A DNA stretch of 64,000 nucleotides from Paraburkholderia tropica (GCF_900109265.1 NZ_FNZM01000011.1:248001-312000); one strand, 5' to 3'. Shown: positions 27,222 through 35,560, counted from the first letter of the stretch. Notes: generated by a model from the letters alone, not told the origin. Numbers and translations: made by a program.

Positions 27222-28567
27222 TGCGCGGTTCCGGTTTCGTGCTGGTGTTGCTGCTGGGTTTGCGGCGCCATATGCCGCGCCCAGGCGCGGAACTGGTTGC
27301 GCATCGAAATTTCGCTCGTGCCGTTCACGGTGAGATCGGCGACGTGCGCTTCATCCGCGCGATAGTCGCGATGCAGACTCACCCAATCGTTGCCGTTGGC
27401 CGCGAGCCCTTCCTGAATCGCGCGATACGCATGCAGATCGTCGTGGCCCACGACCGACATCGGCGAATTGATCAGCCGCGAATAGGTGAGCGTGCGTTGC
27501 AGCAGCGCGTCGGGCGCGCCCTTGAGGCGAAAGGTCCACGACTCGATCACCGTCTTGTCGGGCGCGATCGGGCGCACGACGCGGATCGCCTGAATCGCGC
27601 CCTTGATCGTGAGGCTCGGGTAATAGACCGTGTTGTGGCGCGCGGTGCCGAGCACCTGTTTCGCCTTCTCTTCGCCCCACGCGGCGATCAGTTGCTGCTC
27701 GTATTCGGGCACGGCGGCGTAGCTCGAATGAATCGAGAAGTTCACGCCGGTGTAGCTGTGGCCGTGTTCGAACACGCGCACGCCCATGCCGTCGAAAAAG
27801 CCGTAATCGGAGACAAAAGGCACGAACTGTTCGATCGCCATCGGCTTGGGTTCGTCGGCGGATTTGCCTTCCCAGAGTTTCTTCGCCGTGCCCGCCGATG
27901 ATTCGTGCGCCACCATCGGATGCATCGTGTCGTTCAGGTTCTCGACGAACATCTTCCAGTTGCAGTTGTGCACGTAGCGCAGGCAGCCGCCCGCGATTTC
28001 GAGTTCGCCTTCGGGCGAGCGGTCGGCCATGTTATCGATCGACGACAGCGATGCGCCGAAATACTCGCTGAACGTCGGGCCTTCGTCGGCGAGACGCACG
28101 AACACGAAGCCGCGATAGATCTCGACGTTCGTCACCGCCTGGAGACCTTGTCCCGAGGGACATTCGGAAAGCCGCGTGCCTTCGTAGCCGTTCTTCAGCG
28201 GAATCGCGAGCGGCTTGCCATCGGTTTTATAGGTCCACGCGTGATACGGGCAGCGGAAGAATTTGCCGGTGTTGCCGCTCGGCGCGCTGACGAGTTTCGC
28301 GCCCTTGTGCGCGCAGCGGTTCATCAGCACGCGCACGCCGCCGTTGGCCTCGCGCACCATGACGAGCGGCTGGCGCGCGATGTCGACGCTCACGTAGTCG
28401 CCCGCATTGGGCACCTGGCTCGTGTGGCCGAGATAGACCCACGTGCGGCTGAAGAGCCGCTCCATTTCGAGGTCGAAGACTTCCTGGTCCAGATAGACGT
28501 CGCGATGAACCTGATCGGGTTCGACGAGCGCGGCGAGCGCTGCGGCGTCTTCGCGATAGCGTGGCAT
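27218..28567 (-). CDS. Aromatic-ring-hydroxylating dioxygenase, alpha subunit (Rieske)
   Basis: Catalytic subunit (449 aa) of a two-subunit Rieske oxygenase that inserts O2 into an aromatic substrate. The [2Fe-2S] Rieske ligands are Cys85-x-His87 and Cys106-x2-His109. The mononuclear iron site is Asp213-x2-His216-x4-His221 in NDTMHPMVAH. The C-terminal half is the substrate pocket and ends in a Gln/His-rich tail (QTQQQHQHE). The sequence resembles the benzoate/cumate-type and salicylate-hydroxylase-type groups, but I cannot assign the substrate. It lies 37 bp downstream of its reductase. Confidence 0.95.
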   Translation of the reverse strand: MPRYREDAAALAALVEPDQVHRDVYLDQEVFDLEMERLFSRTWVYLGHTSQVPNAGDYVSVDIARQPLVMVREANGGVRVLMNRCAHKGAKLVSAPSGNTGKFFRCPYHAWTYKTDGKPLAIPLKNGYEGTRLSECPSGQGLQAVTNVEIYRGFVFVRLADEGPTFSEYFGASLSSIDNMADRSPEGELEIAGGCLRYVHNCNWKMFVENLNDTMHPMVAHESSAGTAKKLWEGKSADEPKPMAIEQFVPFVSDYGFFDGMGVRVFEHGHSYTGVNFSIHSSYAAVPEYEQQLIAAWGEEKAKQVLGTARHNTVYYPSLTIKGAIQAIRVVRPIAPDKTVIESWTFRLKGAPDALLQRTLTYSRLINSPMSVVGHDDLHAYRAIQEGLAANGNDWVSLHRDYRADEAHVADLTVNGTSEISMRNQFRAWARHMAPQTQQQHQHETGTAQ

Positions 28568-28604
28568 GCGGGGCTCCTTGGCGTGGGCGGTGACGAGACG
28601 GGTT

Positions 28605-29612
28605 TCAGGCGTCGATGACGAGGCGCGCCGCGCAGGCGCGCGAGACGCAGATGTGCATGACCTTGCCCGCGCGTTTTTCGGCGTCGCTCAGGCAGTAGTC
28701 GCGGTGATCGACCTCGCCTTCGATCACGCCGACCTGGCAGACGCCGCATTCGCCGCGCTTGCAGTCGTAGAGCGGATCGAGTCCGGCGTCGAGCATCGCG
28801 TCGAGGATCGATTGCGCGGGCGCGACGCTCAGCGTCATGCCCGACTGGCGCAACTCGACTTCGAAACCCGCGTCGCCGGACTTCGGCGCGGCGGCGGCGA
28901 ACAGCTCGGAGCGGATGCGCTCGCGCGGCCAGCCTCGCGCCGTCGCCTGCGCGATCGTGGCGTCGATCAGACCTTGCGGGCCGCACACGTAGAGCGGCTG
29001 GCCCGGCGTGAGCGAGGCGAGCAGGCGGGCGAGATCGAAGCGCTGCGCGGCGTCGCCGGCGTCGTCGCCGTAGAGATGCAGTGCGTTGCCCGCGAGCGTG
29101 CGCAGCGCGTCGACGAAGGCGAGTTGCGCGATCGAGCGGCCCGTGTAGTGCAGCGCGTAGCGATGGCCGCGCGACGCGAGTTCCGTGGCCATCGACGCGA
29201 TCGGCGTAATGCCGATGCCGCCCGCGATCAGCACGGCGTCGGCGCAGCCTTCGGGCGCGCTGTCGAGCGCGAAGGCGTTGACGGGCGCGGCGATGCGCAG
29301 CGTGTCGCCCGCACGGACCTGCGTGTGCATCCAAAGCGAGCCGCCCGCGCCGTGGTCTTCGCGGCGCACGGCAATCAGGTAATGCGCGGGCGCGGCGGCG
29401 GGTTCGAAATCGATCAGCGAATAGGCGTTCCAGGCGGTGCCGTTGCGCGCCTGCACCTGCACGCGCAGATGCGCGCCCGCGCGATACGCGGGCAGCGCGT
29501 GGCCGTTGGCGGCGCGCAGGCGGAACGCGGTGACGTGTCCGGTGAGCGGCTCGACGGCTTCGACGATGACGTCGAGTAATTCGGCATCCTGAGGGAGGGG
29601 CGCGGCGCTCAT
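28605..29612 (-). CDS. Oxygenase reductase: flavin/NAD domain with C-terminal [2Fe-2S] ferredoxin
   Basis: A 335-aa reductase of the phthalate-dioxygenase-reductase/vanillate-demethylase class, carrying electrons from NAD(P)H to the Rieske oxygenase. It has a flavin-binding barrel (NAYSLIDFEP), a nucleotide domain (VLIAGGIGITPIASM and YVCGPQGLID) and a C-terminal plant-type ferredoxin with Cys284-x4-Cys289-x2-Cys292-x29-Cys322. The start ATG at 29610-29612 has AAGGAG upstream. It is the first gene of the minus-strand operon reductase-alpha-beta-ligase-SDR, so the oxygenase needs no separate ferredoxin. Confidence 0.94.
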   Translation of the reverse strand: MSAAPLPQDAELLDVIVEAVEPLTGHVTAFRLRAANGHALPAYRAGAHLRVQVQARNGTAWNAYSLIDFEPAAAPAHYLIAVRREDHGAGGSLWMHTQVRAGDTLRIAAPVNAFALDSAPEGCADAVLIAGGIGITPIASMATELASRGHRYALHYTGRSIAQLAFVDALRTLAGNALHLYGDDAGDAAQRFDLARLLASLTPGQPLYVCGPQGLIDATIAQATARGWPRERIRSELFAAAAPKSGDAGFEVELRQSGMTLSVAPAQSILDAMLDAGLDPLYDCKRGECGVCQVGVIEGEVDHRDYCLSDAEKRAGKVMHICVSRACAARLVIDA

Positions 29613-29677
29613 GTCGAGGCTCCTTGCGCGGCGGCGCGTCGTGGGAACGGACTGCGTGTCATGGGGCGTCTCCTGCC

Positions 29678-29702
29678 CGCCGCGAGAGGCGGCGAGTTTT
29701 TT
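29678..29702 (+). terminator. Terminator-like hairpin in the divergent spacer
   Basis: CGCCGC-GAGAG-GCGGCG (29678-29694) is followed two bases later by six T residues (29697-29702). On the plus strand it looks like a short intrinsic terminator, yet no plus-strand gene ends nearby. It could stop antisense transcription through the reductase gene, or act as a leader hairpin on the minus-strand transcript. Confidence 0.35.
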
Positions 29703-29754
29703 GTCGGCGAAATTCCGGTTTTCGATGCCCGGGGCGGCGCGATTAGGCGTAAAC

Positions 29755-29853
29755 CCTTTAGATTCGAAAATATGAAAATTCATGTGTTTTATTGGATAAT
29801 GAAAAAAACCGGCTGTCAAGACGAACGCGACCGGGGCCAAAACAGGAGGATCG
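29755..29853 (+). promoter_or_regulatory. AT-rich divergent promoter region with ATGAA/TTCAT operator-like repeat
   Basis: The spacer between the reductase and thiolase genes drops sharply in G+C at about 29755-29815. It contains the inverted repeat ATGAA-AA-TTCAT (29772-29783) and a -10-like GATAAT (29795-29800) on the plus strand, with AGGAGG just before the thiolase start. This is the likely control region for both halves of the catabolic cluster. Confidence 0.5.
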
Positions 29854-31026
29854 ATGGAGGCGGATTTCGAAGGCGTGGCGCTCGTCTGCGGCGTGGAAGT
29901 GCCGTACCGGCGGCAGGCGCCGGAGCACAGCACGGGCGATCTGCTCGCGCAGGCGTTCGACGCGGCGCTCGCGCAGTCGGGCTTTTCGGCGCGCGAGGTG
30001 GATGGGCTGGGCGTGGCGTCGTTCACGCTCGCGCCCGATCACGCGATCGACATGGCGTGGCGGCTCGGCCTGAGCCCGCGCTGGTGCATGGACGACTGTC
30101 ATGGCGGCGCGAGCGCGATCGATCTGCTACAGCACGCGATCCGCGCGATCCAGCACGGCGACGCGAGCGTGATCGTGCTGCTCTCGGGCGACCGCTTCGA
30201 GGCCGCCGATTTTCGTCAGCTCGTCGAGCACTACAACCTCACGACGCGCACGTATCTGCGCCCGCTCGAAAACGGCGGCCCGAACAGCCTCTTTGCGATG
30301 CTCACGCAGCGTCATGCGCGCAAGCACGGGCTCGACGCGCGCGATTACGGCGCGCTGTGCGTGGCGCAGCGCGCATGGGCGGCGCTCAATCCGGGCGCGG
30401 TGTATCGCACGCCGCTCACGTTCGACGATTATCTGAACGCGCCGCGCGTCGCGGACCCGCTCGGGCGTTTCGATTGCGTGCCGGTCGTGTGCGGCGCGAA
30501 CGCCGTGGTGCTGGCGCGCGCGGATCTCGCGGCGCGGCGCGCGCAAGCGGGCGCGCCTGCGCCGCTGCGCGTGCGCGCGCTGCAATGCCGCTACAACACG
30601 GATCATCAGGCGGCCGATGGTTTGCAGACCGGCCTTGCCGCGCTCGCCGACACGCTCTGGCAGCAGGCGAACGCCACGCCCGCCGACATCGACGTGATCT
30701 CGGTCTACGACGACTATCCCGTGATGAGCCTGATCCAGCTCGCCGATCTCGGTTTCGCGCCCGACGGCGATCTGCGTGCGCTGATCGCGCGTATCGCGTC
30801 GCGCGAACTGGCGGTGAATACGTCGGGCGGACAGCTTTCGGCGGGACAGGCGGGCGCGGCGGGCGGCATGCACGGGCTCGTCGAAACGATCCGCCAGTTG
30901 CAGGGACTCGCGGGCGCGCGTCAGGTGGCGGGCGCGCGTCTCGCGCTCGCGAGCGGCTACGGCATGGTGCAGTATCGATACGGCATGTGCGCGAATGCGG
31001 TCGTGCTCGACAAGGAGAACGCATGA
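29854..31026 (+). CDS. Thiolase-like protein (SCP2/PhlC-type), catabolic cluster
   Basis: A 390-aa thiolase-superfamily protein. Cys82 in DCHGGASAI aligns with the nucleophilic Cys of thiolases (C-x-[SG]-G-x2-A-[VI]). The C-terminal His motif GHPxGATG is altered to GQAGAAGG within NTSGGQLSAGQ, so the usual catalytic His is Gln. Such departures occur in thiolase-like enzymes that work with a DUF35 partner, for example acyltransferases of the PhlC type or aldol lyases of steroid side-chain degradation. It ends in an ATGA overlap with the DUF35 gene. Probable role: carbon-carbon bond cleavage or formation on a CoA ester; direction and substrate unknown. Confidence 0.88.
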   Translation: MEADFEGVALVCGVEVPYRRQAPEHSTGDLLAQAFDAALAQSGFSAREVDGLGVASFTLAPDHAIDMAWRLGLSPRWCMDDCHGGASAIDLLQHAIRAIQHGDASVIVLLSGDRFEAADFRQLVEHYNLTTRTYLRPLENGGPNSLFAMLTQRHARKHGLDARDYGALCVAQRAWAALNPGAVYRTPLTFDDYLNAPRVADPLGRFDCVPVVCGANAVVLARADLAARRAQAGAPAPLRVRALQCRYNTDHQAADGLQTGLAALADTLWQQANATPADIDVISVYDDYPVMSLIQLADLGFAPDGDLRALIARIASRELAVNTSGGQLSAGQAGAAGGMHGLVETIRQLQGLAGARQVAGARLALASGYGMVQYRYGMCANAVVLDKENA

Positions 31027-31343
31027 CGACGGTGCTGCATATCGAACGCTGCCGCGTCTGCGCGCAGGCGCTGTTTCCCGCGCGTTATCGGTGTCCGCAT
31101 TGCGGCGCCGCCGATTGGGCGAGCGAGGCCGCGCCGCATGGCGTCGTGGAGGAGAGCACGGTGGTGCGCCATCGCGTGGGCGCGCAGGGAACGGGCGACG
31201 TGCATCTCGCGACCGTGCGCACCGCGGCGGGCGCGTTCGTGATCGCGCGCGCCGACGCGCCGCTCGCGCGCGGCACAAGCGTGGCGCTGAGTATCGACGA
31301 GACGAACCGCGTCTGGGCGAGTGCGTCCGGAGTGCCGCACTGA
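31023..31343 (+). CDS. DUF35 zinc-ribbon/OB-fold protein, thiolase partner
   Basis: A 106-aa protein with an N-terminal rubredoxin-like zinc ribbon, Cys10-x2-Cys13 and Cys24-x2-Cys27, followed by an OB-fold. DUF35 proteins form complexes with thiolase-like enzymes and are often needed for their activity. The four-base overlap with the upstream thiolase gene (31023-31026) indicates coupled translation and stoichiometric assembly. No separate promoter is visible. Confidence 0.9.
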   Translation: MTTVLHIERCRVCAQALFPARYRCPHCGAADWASEAAPHGVVEESTVVRHRVGAQGTGDVHLATVRTAAGAFVIARADAPLARGTSVALSIDETNRVWASASGVPH

Positions 31344-31359
31344 GCGTCGCACTGAGCGT
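31336..31359. repeat. 12-bp duplication CGCACTGAGCGT spanning the DUF35 stop codon
   Basis: CGCACTGAGCGT occurs at 31336-31347 and again at 31348-31359. The first copy includes the DUF35 stop codon. A second short duplication, CGTATCGAAA twice, lies about 90 bases further on, before the globin gene. Confidence 0.8.
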
Positions 31360-31483
31360 CGCCCGGCCTCGTACGCTTCGCTATGCGAAAATCGGCGTCT
31401 CCGGCGGGCGCGCGTGCGCCTTGCCGTCCCCGTTTTCGTATCGAAACGTATCGAAACGCCTCGACTCCACCCGAATCAACCGT

Positions 31484-31894
31484 ATGACCGATCCAGCCGA
31501 CGAAGCGCCGCAGCAACCCACGGCCTTCGAACTCGTCGGCGGCGAGGCGCGCGTGCGCGAACTCGTCGACCGTTTCTATGACCTGATGGACCTGGAGCCC
31601 GAATTCGCGGGCATCCGCGCGCTCCATCCGCAGTCGCTCGACGGCTCGCGCGACAAGACCTTCTGGTTCCTGTGCGGCTGGATGGGCGGCCCGGACCACT
31701 ACGTCTCGCGCTTTGGCCATCCGCGTCTGCGCGCGCGCCATCTGCCGTTCGCGATCGCGTCGTCGGAGCGCGACCAGTGGCTGCGCTGCATGGCGTGGGC
31801 GATGCAGGACATCGGCCTCGCCGAACCGCTGCGCGAGCGCCTGCTGCATTCGTTCTTCGACACCGCCGACTGGATGCGCAACCGTCCGGGTTGA
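31484..31894 (+). CDS. Group 2 truncated haemoglobin
   Basis: A 136-aa trHb2 (GlbO-type) globin. The proximal His is His86 in RLRARHLPFAI, and the conserved Trp of group 2 (WG8) is Trp99 in SERDQWLRCM. FELVGGEARVRELVDRFYDLM is the typical N-terminal helix and FLCGWMGGPDHY the central motif. These proteins bind O2 or NO and are linked to oxygen handling or nitrosative/oxidative stress. The ATG at 31484 gives the family length. Neighbouring oxygenase genes may be coincidental. Confidence 0.93.
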   Translation: MTDPADEAPQQPTAFELVGGEARVRELVDRFYDLMDLEPEFAGIRALHPQSLDGSRDKTFWFLCGWMGGPDHYVSRFGHPRLRARHLPFAIASSERDQWLRCMAWAMQDIGLAEPLRERLLHSFFDTADWMRNRPG

Positions 31895-32034
31895 GTCGCG
31901 CTTGCGGCGCTCCCCGGCTGGCCCGGTGCGAGCGCCGATACAGTCCGGTGCAGGAGCGTGCGAGGCGTATTTTGCGAGTGCGCGCGCATCGCCATAATGG
32001 AGGCTCCCGCAGAACGACGAGGAGACGCTTCCCC

Positions 32035-32799
32035 ATGACAACGACTTCCGCCACGTCGGCCACGGCCGCCACGCGCGCGCTCTTTCGCGACGACGCCTAT
32101 CTCACGCACTGCGACGCCACCGTGCTGGCCGTGGGCGAGGACGGCGTGCGGCTCGACCAGACCGTGTTCTATCCGCTCGGCGGCGGCCAGGCCGGCGACA
32201 CCGGCGCGCTGGTGCTCGAAGACGGCACGCGCATCGCGATCGCCGACACCCGCAAGGCCAAATTCGAAGGCGCGACGCCCGACGACGCGCTTCATCTTCC
32301 CGCGCCCGGCCAGGACGCCGCGCTCGCGCGGCTCGCGGCGGGCATGCGCGTGCGCGCCGAGATCGACTGGGCGCGCCGCCATCGGCATATGCGGCTGCAT
32401 ACGGCGAGCCATCTGATGTGCGCGGTGCTGCCGTACGCCGTGGACGGCTGCAGCATCACGAGCGAGTACGCGCGGCTCGATTTCGCGACCGTGGAGCCGA
32501 TCGAGCGCGAGCACGTCGAGGCGCGGCTCGCGCAACTCGTCGCGGGCGCGCATGCGGTGGCGACCGAATGGATCACCGACGAAGCGATGGCGCAGCGCCC
32601 CGAACTCGTGCGCACGATGAGCGTGAAGCCGCCGATGGGTCTCGGGCGCGTGCGCCTGCTGCGCATCGAGAGCGTCGATCTTCAGCCGTGCGGCGGCACG
32701 CATGTGCGCAACACGCAGGAAATCGGCGCGCTGCGCGTGGCGAAGCTCGAAAAGAAAAGTGCGCGCACGCGCCGCCTCGTGCTGGAACTCGTCGAATGA
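32035..32799 (+). CDS. Alanyl-tRNA editing protein AlaX
   Basis: A freestanding trans-editing domain (254 aa) that hydrolyses mischarged Ser-tRNA(Ala), related to the editing domain of AlaRS. Zinc ligands are His122 and His126 in HTASH and Cys219 and His223 in CGGTH. The N-terminal part (DQTVFYPLGGGQAGDTG) is the accessory domain that also precedes editing domains in AlaRS. The ATG at 32035 has AGGAGA upstream. It overlaps the next gene by four bases. Confidence 0.93.
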   Translation: MTTTSATSATAATRALFRDDAYLTHCDATVLAVGEDGVRLDQTVFYPLGGGQAGDTGALVLEDGTRIAIADTRKAKFEGATPDDALHLPAPGQDAALARLAAGMRVRAEIDWARRHRHMRLHTASHLMCAVLPYAVDGCSITSEYARLDFATVEPIEREHVEARLAQLVAGAHAVATEWITDEAMAQRPELVRTMSVKPPMGLGRVRLLRIESVDLQPCGGTHVRNTQEIGALRVAKLEKKSARTRRLVLELVE

Positions 32800-33386
32800 C
32801 GTCGCTCGATCCGCGTGCGCGCGAGGTGCTGGACTTCTGGTTCGGCGCGCCGGATTCGGAGGATTTCGGCTGCGCGCGCAAGATCTGGTTTCGCAAACGC
32901 GAGGCGTTCGACGCGCAGTTGCGCGAGCGCTTCGGCGCGCTGCTCGACGCGGCGTGCGCGGGCGAACTCGACGCCTGGTGCGCGACGCCCGAAGGCGCAC
33001 TCGCGCTGATCGTCGTGCTCGACCAGTTCTCGCGTAACTGCCATCGGGGCACGCCGCGCGCGTTCGCCGCCGACGCGCACGCGCTGCGCATCGCGCGCGC
33101 GATGGTGGCGCGCGGCGACGACCTCAAGCTGCCGACGGCGCAGCATCGCGCGTTCGCGTATCTGCCGTTCGAGCATGCGGAAAACGCCGAGGCGCAGCGC
33201 GAGTCGGTGCGGTTGTTCGGTGAACTGGCGAAGGGCGGGGAAGGCGGGGATTACTACGATTACGCGCTGAAGCACGCGAACGTGATCGAACGCTTCGGGC
33301 GGTTTCCGCATCGCAATGCGGTGCTGGGCCGCGCGTCGAGCGAGAACGAAACCGCGTTCCTGAGCGAACCCGGCTCGTCGTTCTAA
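32796..33386 (+). CDS. DUF924-family protein
   Basis: A 196-aa member of DUF924, a helical (TPR-like) family of unknown function common in proteobacteria. Signature segments are REVLDFWFG at the N-terminus, LIVVLDQFSRNCHRGTPRAF and the C-terminal FGRFPHRNAVLGR. It overlaps alaX by an ATGA (32796-32799), so the pair is probably one transcript. It is convergent with the SDR gene that ends at 33406. Confidence 0.92.
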   Translation: MTSLDPRAREVLDFWFGAPDSEDFGCARKIWFRKREAFDAQLRERFGALLDAACAGELDAWCATPEGALALIVVLDQFSRNCHRGTPRAFAADAHALRIARAMVARGDDLKLPTAQHRAFAYLPFEHAENAEAQRESVRLFGELAKGGEGGDYYDYALKHANVIERFGRFPHRNAVLGRASSENETAFLSEPGSSF

Positions 33387-33405
33387 ACGGCAGTCCCCGC
33401 GAAAA

Positions 33406-34152
33406 TCAGCGGCCGCCGCTCACGTCGATCAGCGCGCCGGTGACGTAGGACGCGGCATCGCTCATCAGCCAGACAATCGTTTCCGCGACTTCGTCGGCGC
33501 TGCCGGGACGGCCCAGCGGCGTTTGCGCGCCGAGCACGGCGGCGCGGTCCGGGCGGCCGCCGCTCGCGTGGATCTCCGTGTCGATGAGGCCGGGCCGTAC
33601 CGCGTTCACGCGCACGCCTTGCGGTCCGAGTTCTTTCGCGAGCCCGAGCGTCATCGTATCGACGGCGCCTTTCGAGGCCGCGTAATCGACGTACTCGTTC
33701 GGCGACCCGAGCCGCGCCGCTGCCGACGACACGTTCACGATCGCGCCGCCGTCGCCGCCACGGTCCTTCGACATGCGCCGCGCCGCTTCGCGCGCGCACA
33801 GAAACGCGCCGTAGACGTTCACGTCGAACATGCGTTTCAGACGCGCGGCGTCCATGTCGGCCACCTGGCTCGACGGCGCGACGATGCCCGCGTTGTTCAC
33901 GAGCGCGTCGATGCGCCCGTAGGCTTGTTCGAGCGTGTCGAACATGGCGATGACGTCGGCTTCGTTCGCCACGTCGCCGCGCACGAGACGCGCGTGGCCG
34001 CCCGCGCGGCCCACTTCGGCGGCGGTTTCCTCGGCGGCGGGTTCGTTGTGCAGATAGTTGACGCCCACGGTCCAGCCGCGCGCGCCCAGCAACCGCGCGC
34101 ACGCACGGCCGATGCCGCGGCTCGCACCCGTGATCAGGACGACCTTGGCCAT
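33406..34152 (-). CDS. SDR-family oxidoreductase
   Basis: A 248-aa classical SDR with all standard motifs: TGASRGIG (cofactor), NNAG, catalytic Ser in VNVSSAAARLG, YAASK, and the C-terminal YVTGALIDVSGG. It resembles 3-oxoacyl-ACP-reductase- and glucose-1-dehydrogenase-like members; the substrate cannot be inferred. The start is preceded by GGAG. An 11-bp repeat array lies between it and the next gene on the same strand. Confidence 0.92.
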   Translation of the reverse strand: MAKVVLITGASRGIGRACARLLGARGWTVGVNYLHNEPAAEETAAEVGRAGGHARLVRGDVANEADVIAMFDTLEQAYGRIDALVNNAGIVAPSSQVADMDAARLKRMFDVNVYGAFLCAREAARRMSKDRGGDGGAIVNVSSAAARLGSPNEYVDYAASKGAVDTMTLGLAKELGPQGVRVNAVRPGLIDTEIHASGGRPDRAAVLGAQTPLGRPGSADEVAETIVWLMSDAASYVTGALIDVSGGR

Positions 34153-34203
34153 CGGTATGTCTCCTTCGGGAAGGCGCGCGGCGCGCGCCGTGGTGCATCA
34201 AGC

Positions 34204-34236
34204 GCGCATTAATGGCGCACTAACCGCGCATTAATC
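34204..34236. repeat. Three degenerate 11-bp tandem units
   Basis: GCGCATTAATG (34204-34214), GCGCACTAACC (34215-34225) and GCGCATTAATC (34226-34236) are contiguous, with a more diverged fourth unit running into the end of the LOG gene. They lie in the spacer between the LOG gene and the SDR gene. Confidence 0.8.
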
Positions 34237-34241
34237 GTGCC

Positions 34242-34826
34242 TCAAACGTTCTCGCGCAGATCGGCCCACTTGTCCTTCGCGGGCGCGTGATAGCGCTGGA
34301 GCTTGCCGATCAGCGCGGTGGGATCGCTGTCGAACTGCAGCAGATCGAGGTAGGTCTCGCGCATGAAACCTTCGCGCACGGTGTGCTGAAGCAGCGCGAC
34401 GAGCGGATCGTAGAAGCCGTCGATGTTGAGCACGCCGACCGGCTTGTGGTGATAGCCGAGCTGCGCCCACGTGTAGACCTCGAACAGCTCTTCGAGCGTG
34501 CCCACGCCGCCGGGCAGCGCGACGAAGCCGTCGGAGAGATCGGCCATCATCTTCTTGCGGTGGTGCATGTCCGGCACGACGTGCAGCTCGGTCAGGCCGT
34601 TATGGCCCACTTCCTTGTCCACCAGCAGCTCGGGGATCACGCCGATCGCGCGGCCGCCCTCGGCCATCACCGTGTCGGCGATCACGCCCATCAGGCCGAC
34701 CTTGCCGCCGCCGTAGACGAGACCGAGGTCTGCCGCGACGAGCGCGCGGCCGAACGCGCGCGCCGCGTCGCCATATTTCGGATCGGCTCCGTTCGAGGAG
34801 CCGCAATACACACAGACTGCTTTCAT
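34242..34826 (-). CDS. LOG-family protein (cytokinin riboside 5'-monophosphate phosphoribohydrolase type)
   Basis: A 194-aa LOG/TIGR00730 protein. It has the lysine decarboxylase-like Rossmann core with GGGKVGLMG and the family signature PGGVGTLEELFE, which in characterised members hydrolyses nucleoside 5'-monophosphates to base and ribose phosphate. The cytokinin name comes from plant homologues; in bacteria the function is often generic nucleotide hydrolysis. It overlaps the TetR gene upstream by four bases and is probably controlled by it. Confidence 0.93.
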   Translation of the reverse strand: MKAVCVYCGSSNGADPKYGDAARAFGRALVAADLGLVYGGGKVGLMGVIADTVMAEGGRAIGVIPELLVDKEVGHNGLTELHVVPDMHHRKKMMADLSDGFVALPGGVGTLEELFEVYTWAQLGYHHKPVGVLNIDGFYDPLVALLQHTVREGFMRETYLDLLQFDSDPTALIGKLQRYHAPAKDKWADLRENV

Positions 34827-35560
34827 TCGCGAGTTTCCTTGCTGTCCTTGCCGGTGGGCGCGCCCGCGCCGTCGCGCGGCGGCAGGTAATCGTAGAACTC
34901 GCGCTTGGGCAGCTTGCCCGAGACGAGATCGTCGAAAAGCTGCTTCGCGCGGCCGCGCAGATACGGCGCCATCAGCGACACGATCTGCACGCTCACCTGA
35001 TGGAGTTCGTCGCGGATCGCTTCCTGGTCGTTGTATTTGCGCGGGTTCATCACGAACTGGTACGAGAGCCAGTAGGTGGCGATCACGCCGATGTTGGTCG
35101 AGATCACGGCGATTTCGGCGGCGGTGGCGACCATGTCGCCATCTTCCACGAGCTGCTCGCAGAACTGCTTCGCGAAGTGCACCTTGTGGCTGATGATCTG
35201 CTTGAAGTGCATCTCCAGCGTGCGGTTGCGCGCGAGCAGATCGTTCAGGTCGCGATACAGGAAACGGTAGCGCCAGGTGAAATCGACCATGTACTGCAAA
35301 TACGCCCACATCTCGTCGATGGTGGCGCGGTGGTCGTCGGGGAAACGCAGACGCTTTTCGATCTCCTGCTCGAACTGGCTGAAGATGCTGTTGATGATGT
35401 CGTCTTTGTTGCGGAAGTGGTAGTACAGGTTGCCTGGACTGATCTCCATTTCCTCGGCGATGGTCGTCGTGGTGACGTTCGGCTCGCCGATCTCGTTGAA
35501 CAGTTTCAACGACAACTCAAGAATCCGTTCGCGTGTACGGCGGGGAGGTTTGGCTTCCAT
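34823..35560 (-). CDS. TetR-family transcriptional regulator
   Basis: A 245-aa regulator with the TetR helix-turn-helix near residues 10-55 (RERILELSLKLFNEIGEPNV and ISPGNLYYHFRNKDDII). A long helical ligand domain follows. The last 30 residues are Pro/Lys-rich (RDGAGAPTGKDSKETRE). It overlaps the LOG gene, so the two form an operon. Autoregulation is likely given the inverted repeat and -10 element upstream. The ligand is unknown. Confidence 0.92.
   Translation of the reverse strand: MEAKPPRRTRERILELSLKLFNEIGEPNVTTTTIAEEMEISPGNLYYHFRNKDDIINSIFSQFEQEIEKRLRFPDDHRATIDEMWAYLQYMVDFTWRYRFLYRDLNDLLARNRTLEMHFKQIISHKVHFAKQFCEQLVEDGDMVATAAEIAVISTNIGVIATYWLSYQFVMNPRKYNDQEAIRDELHQVSVQIVSLMAPYLRGRAKQLFDDLVSGKLPKREFYDYLPPRDGAGAPTGKDSKETRE

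Noticed and set aside
24300..31343. Catabolic cluster as a recently acquired genomic island
   Set aside because: No tRNA, integrase, insertion sequence or direct-repeat boundary was seen, and base composition of the genes looks like that of their neighbours except for the short promoter island.
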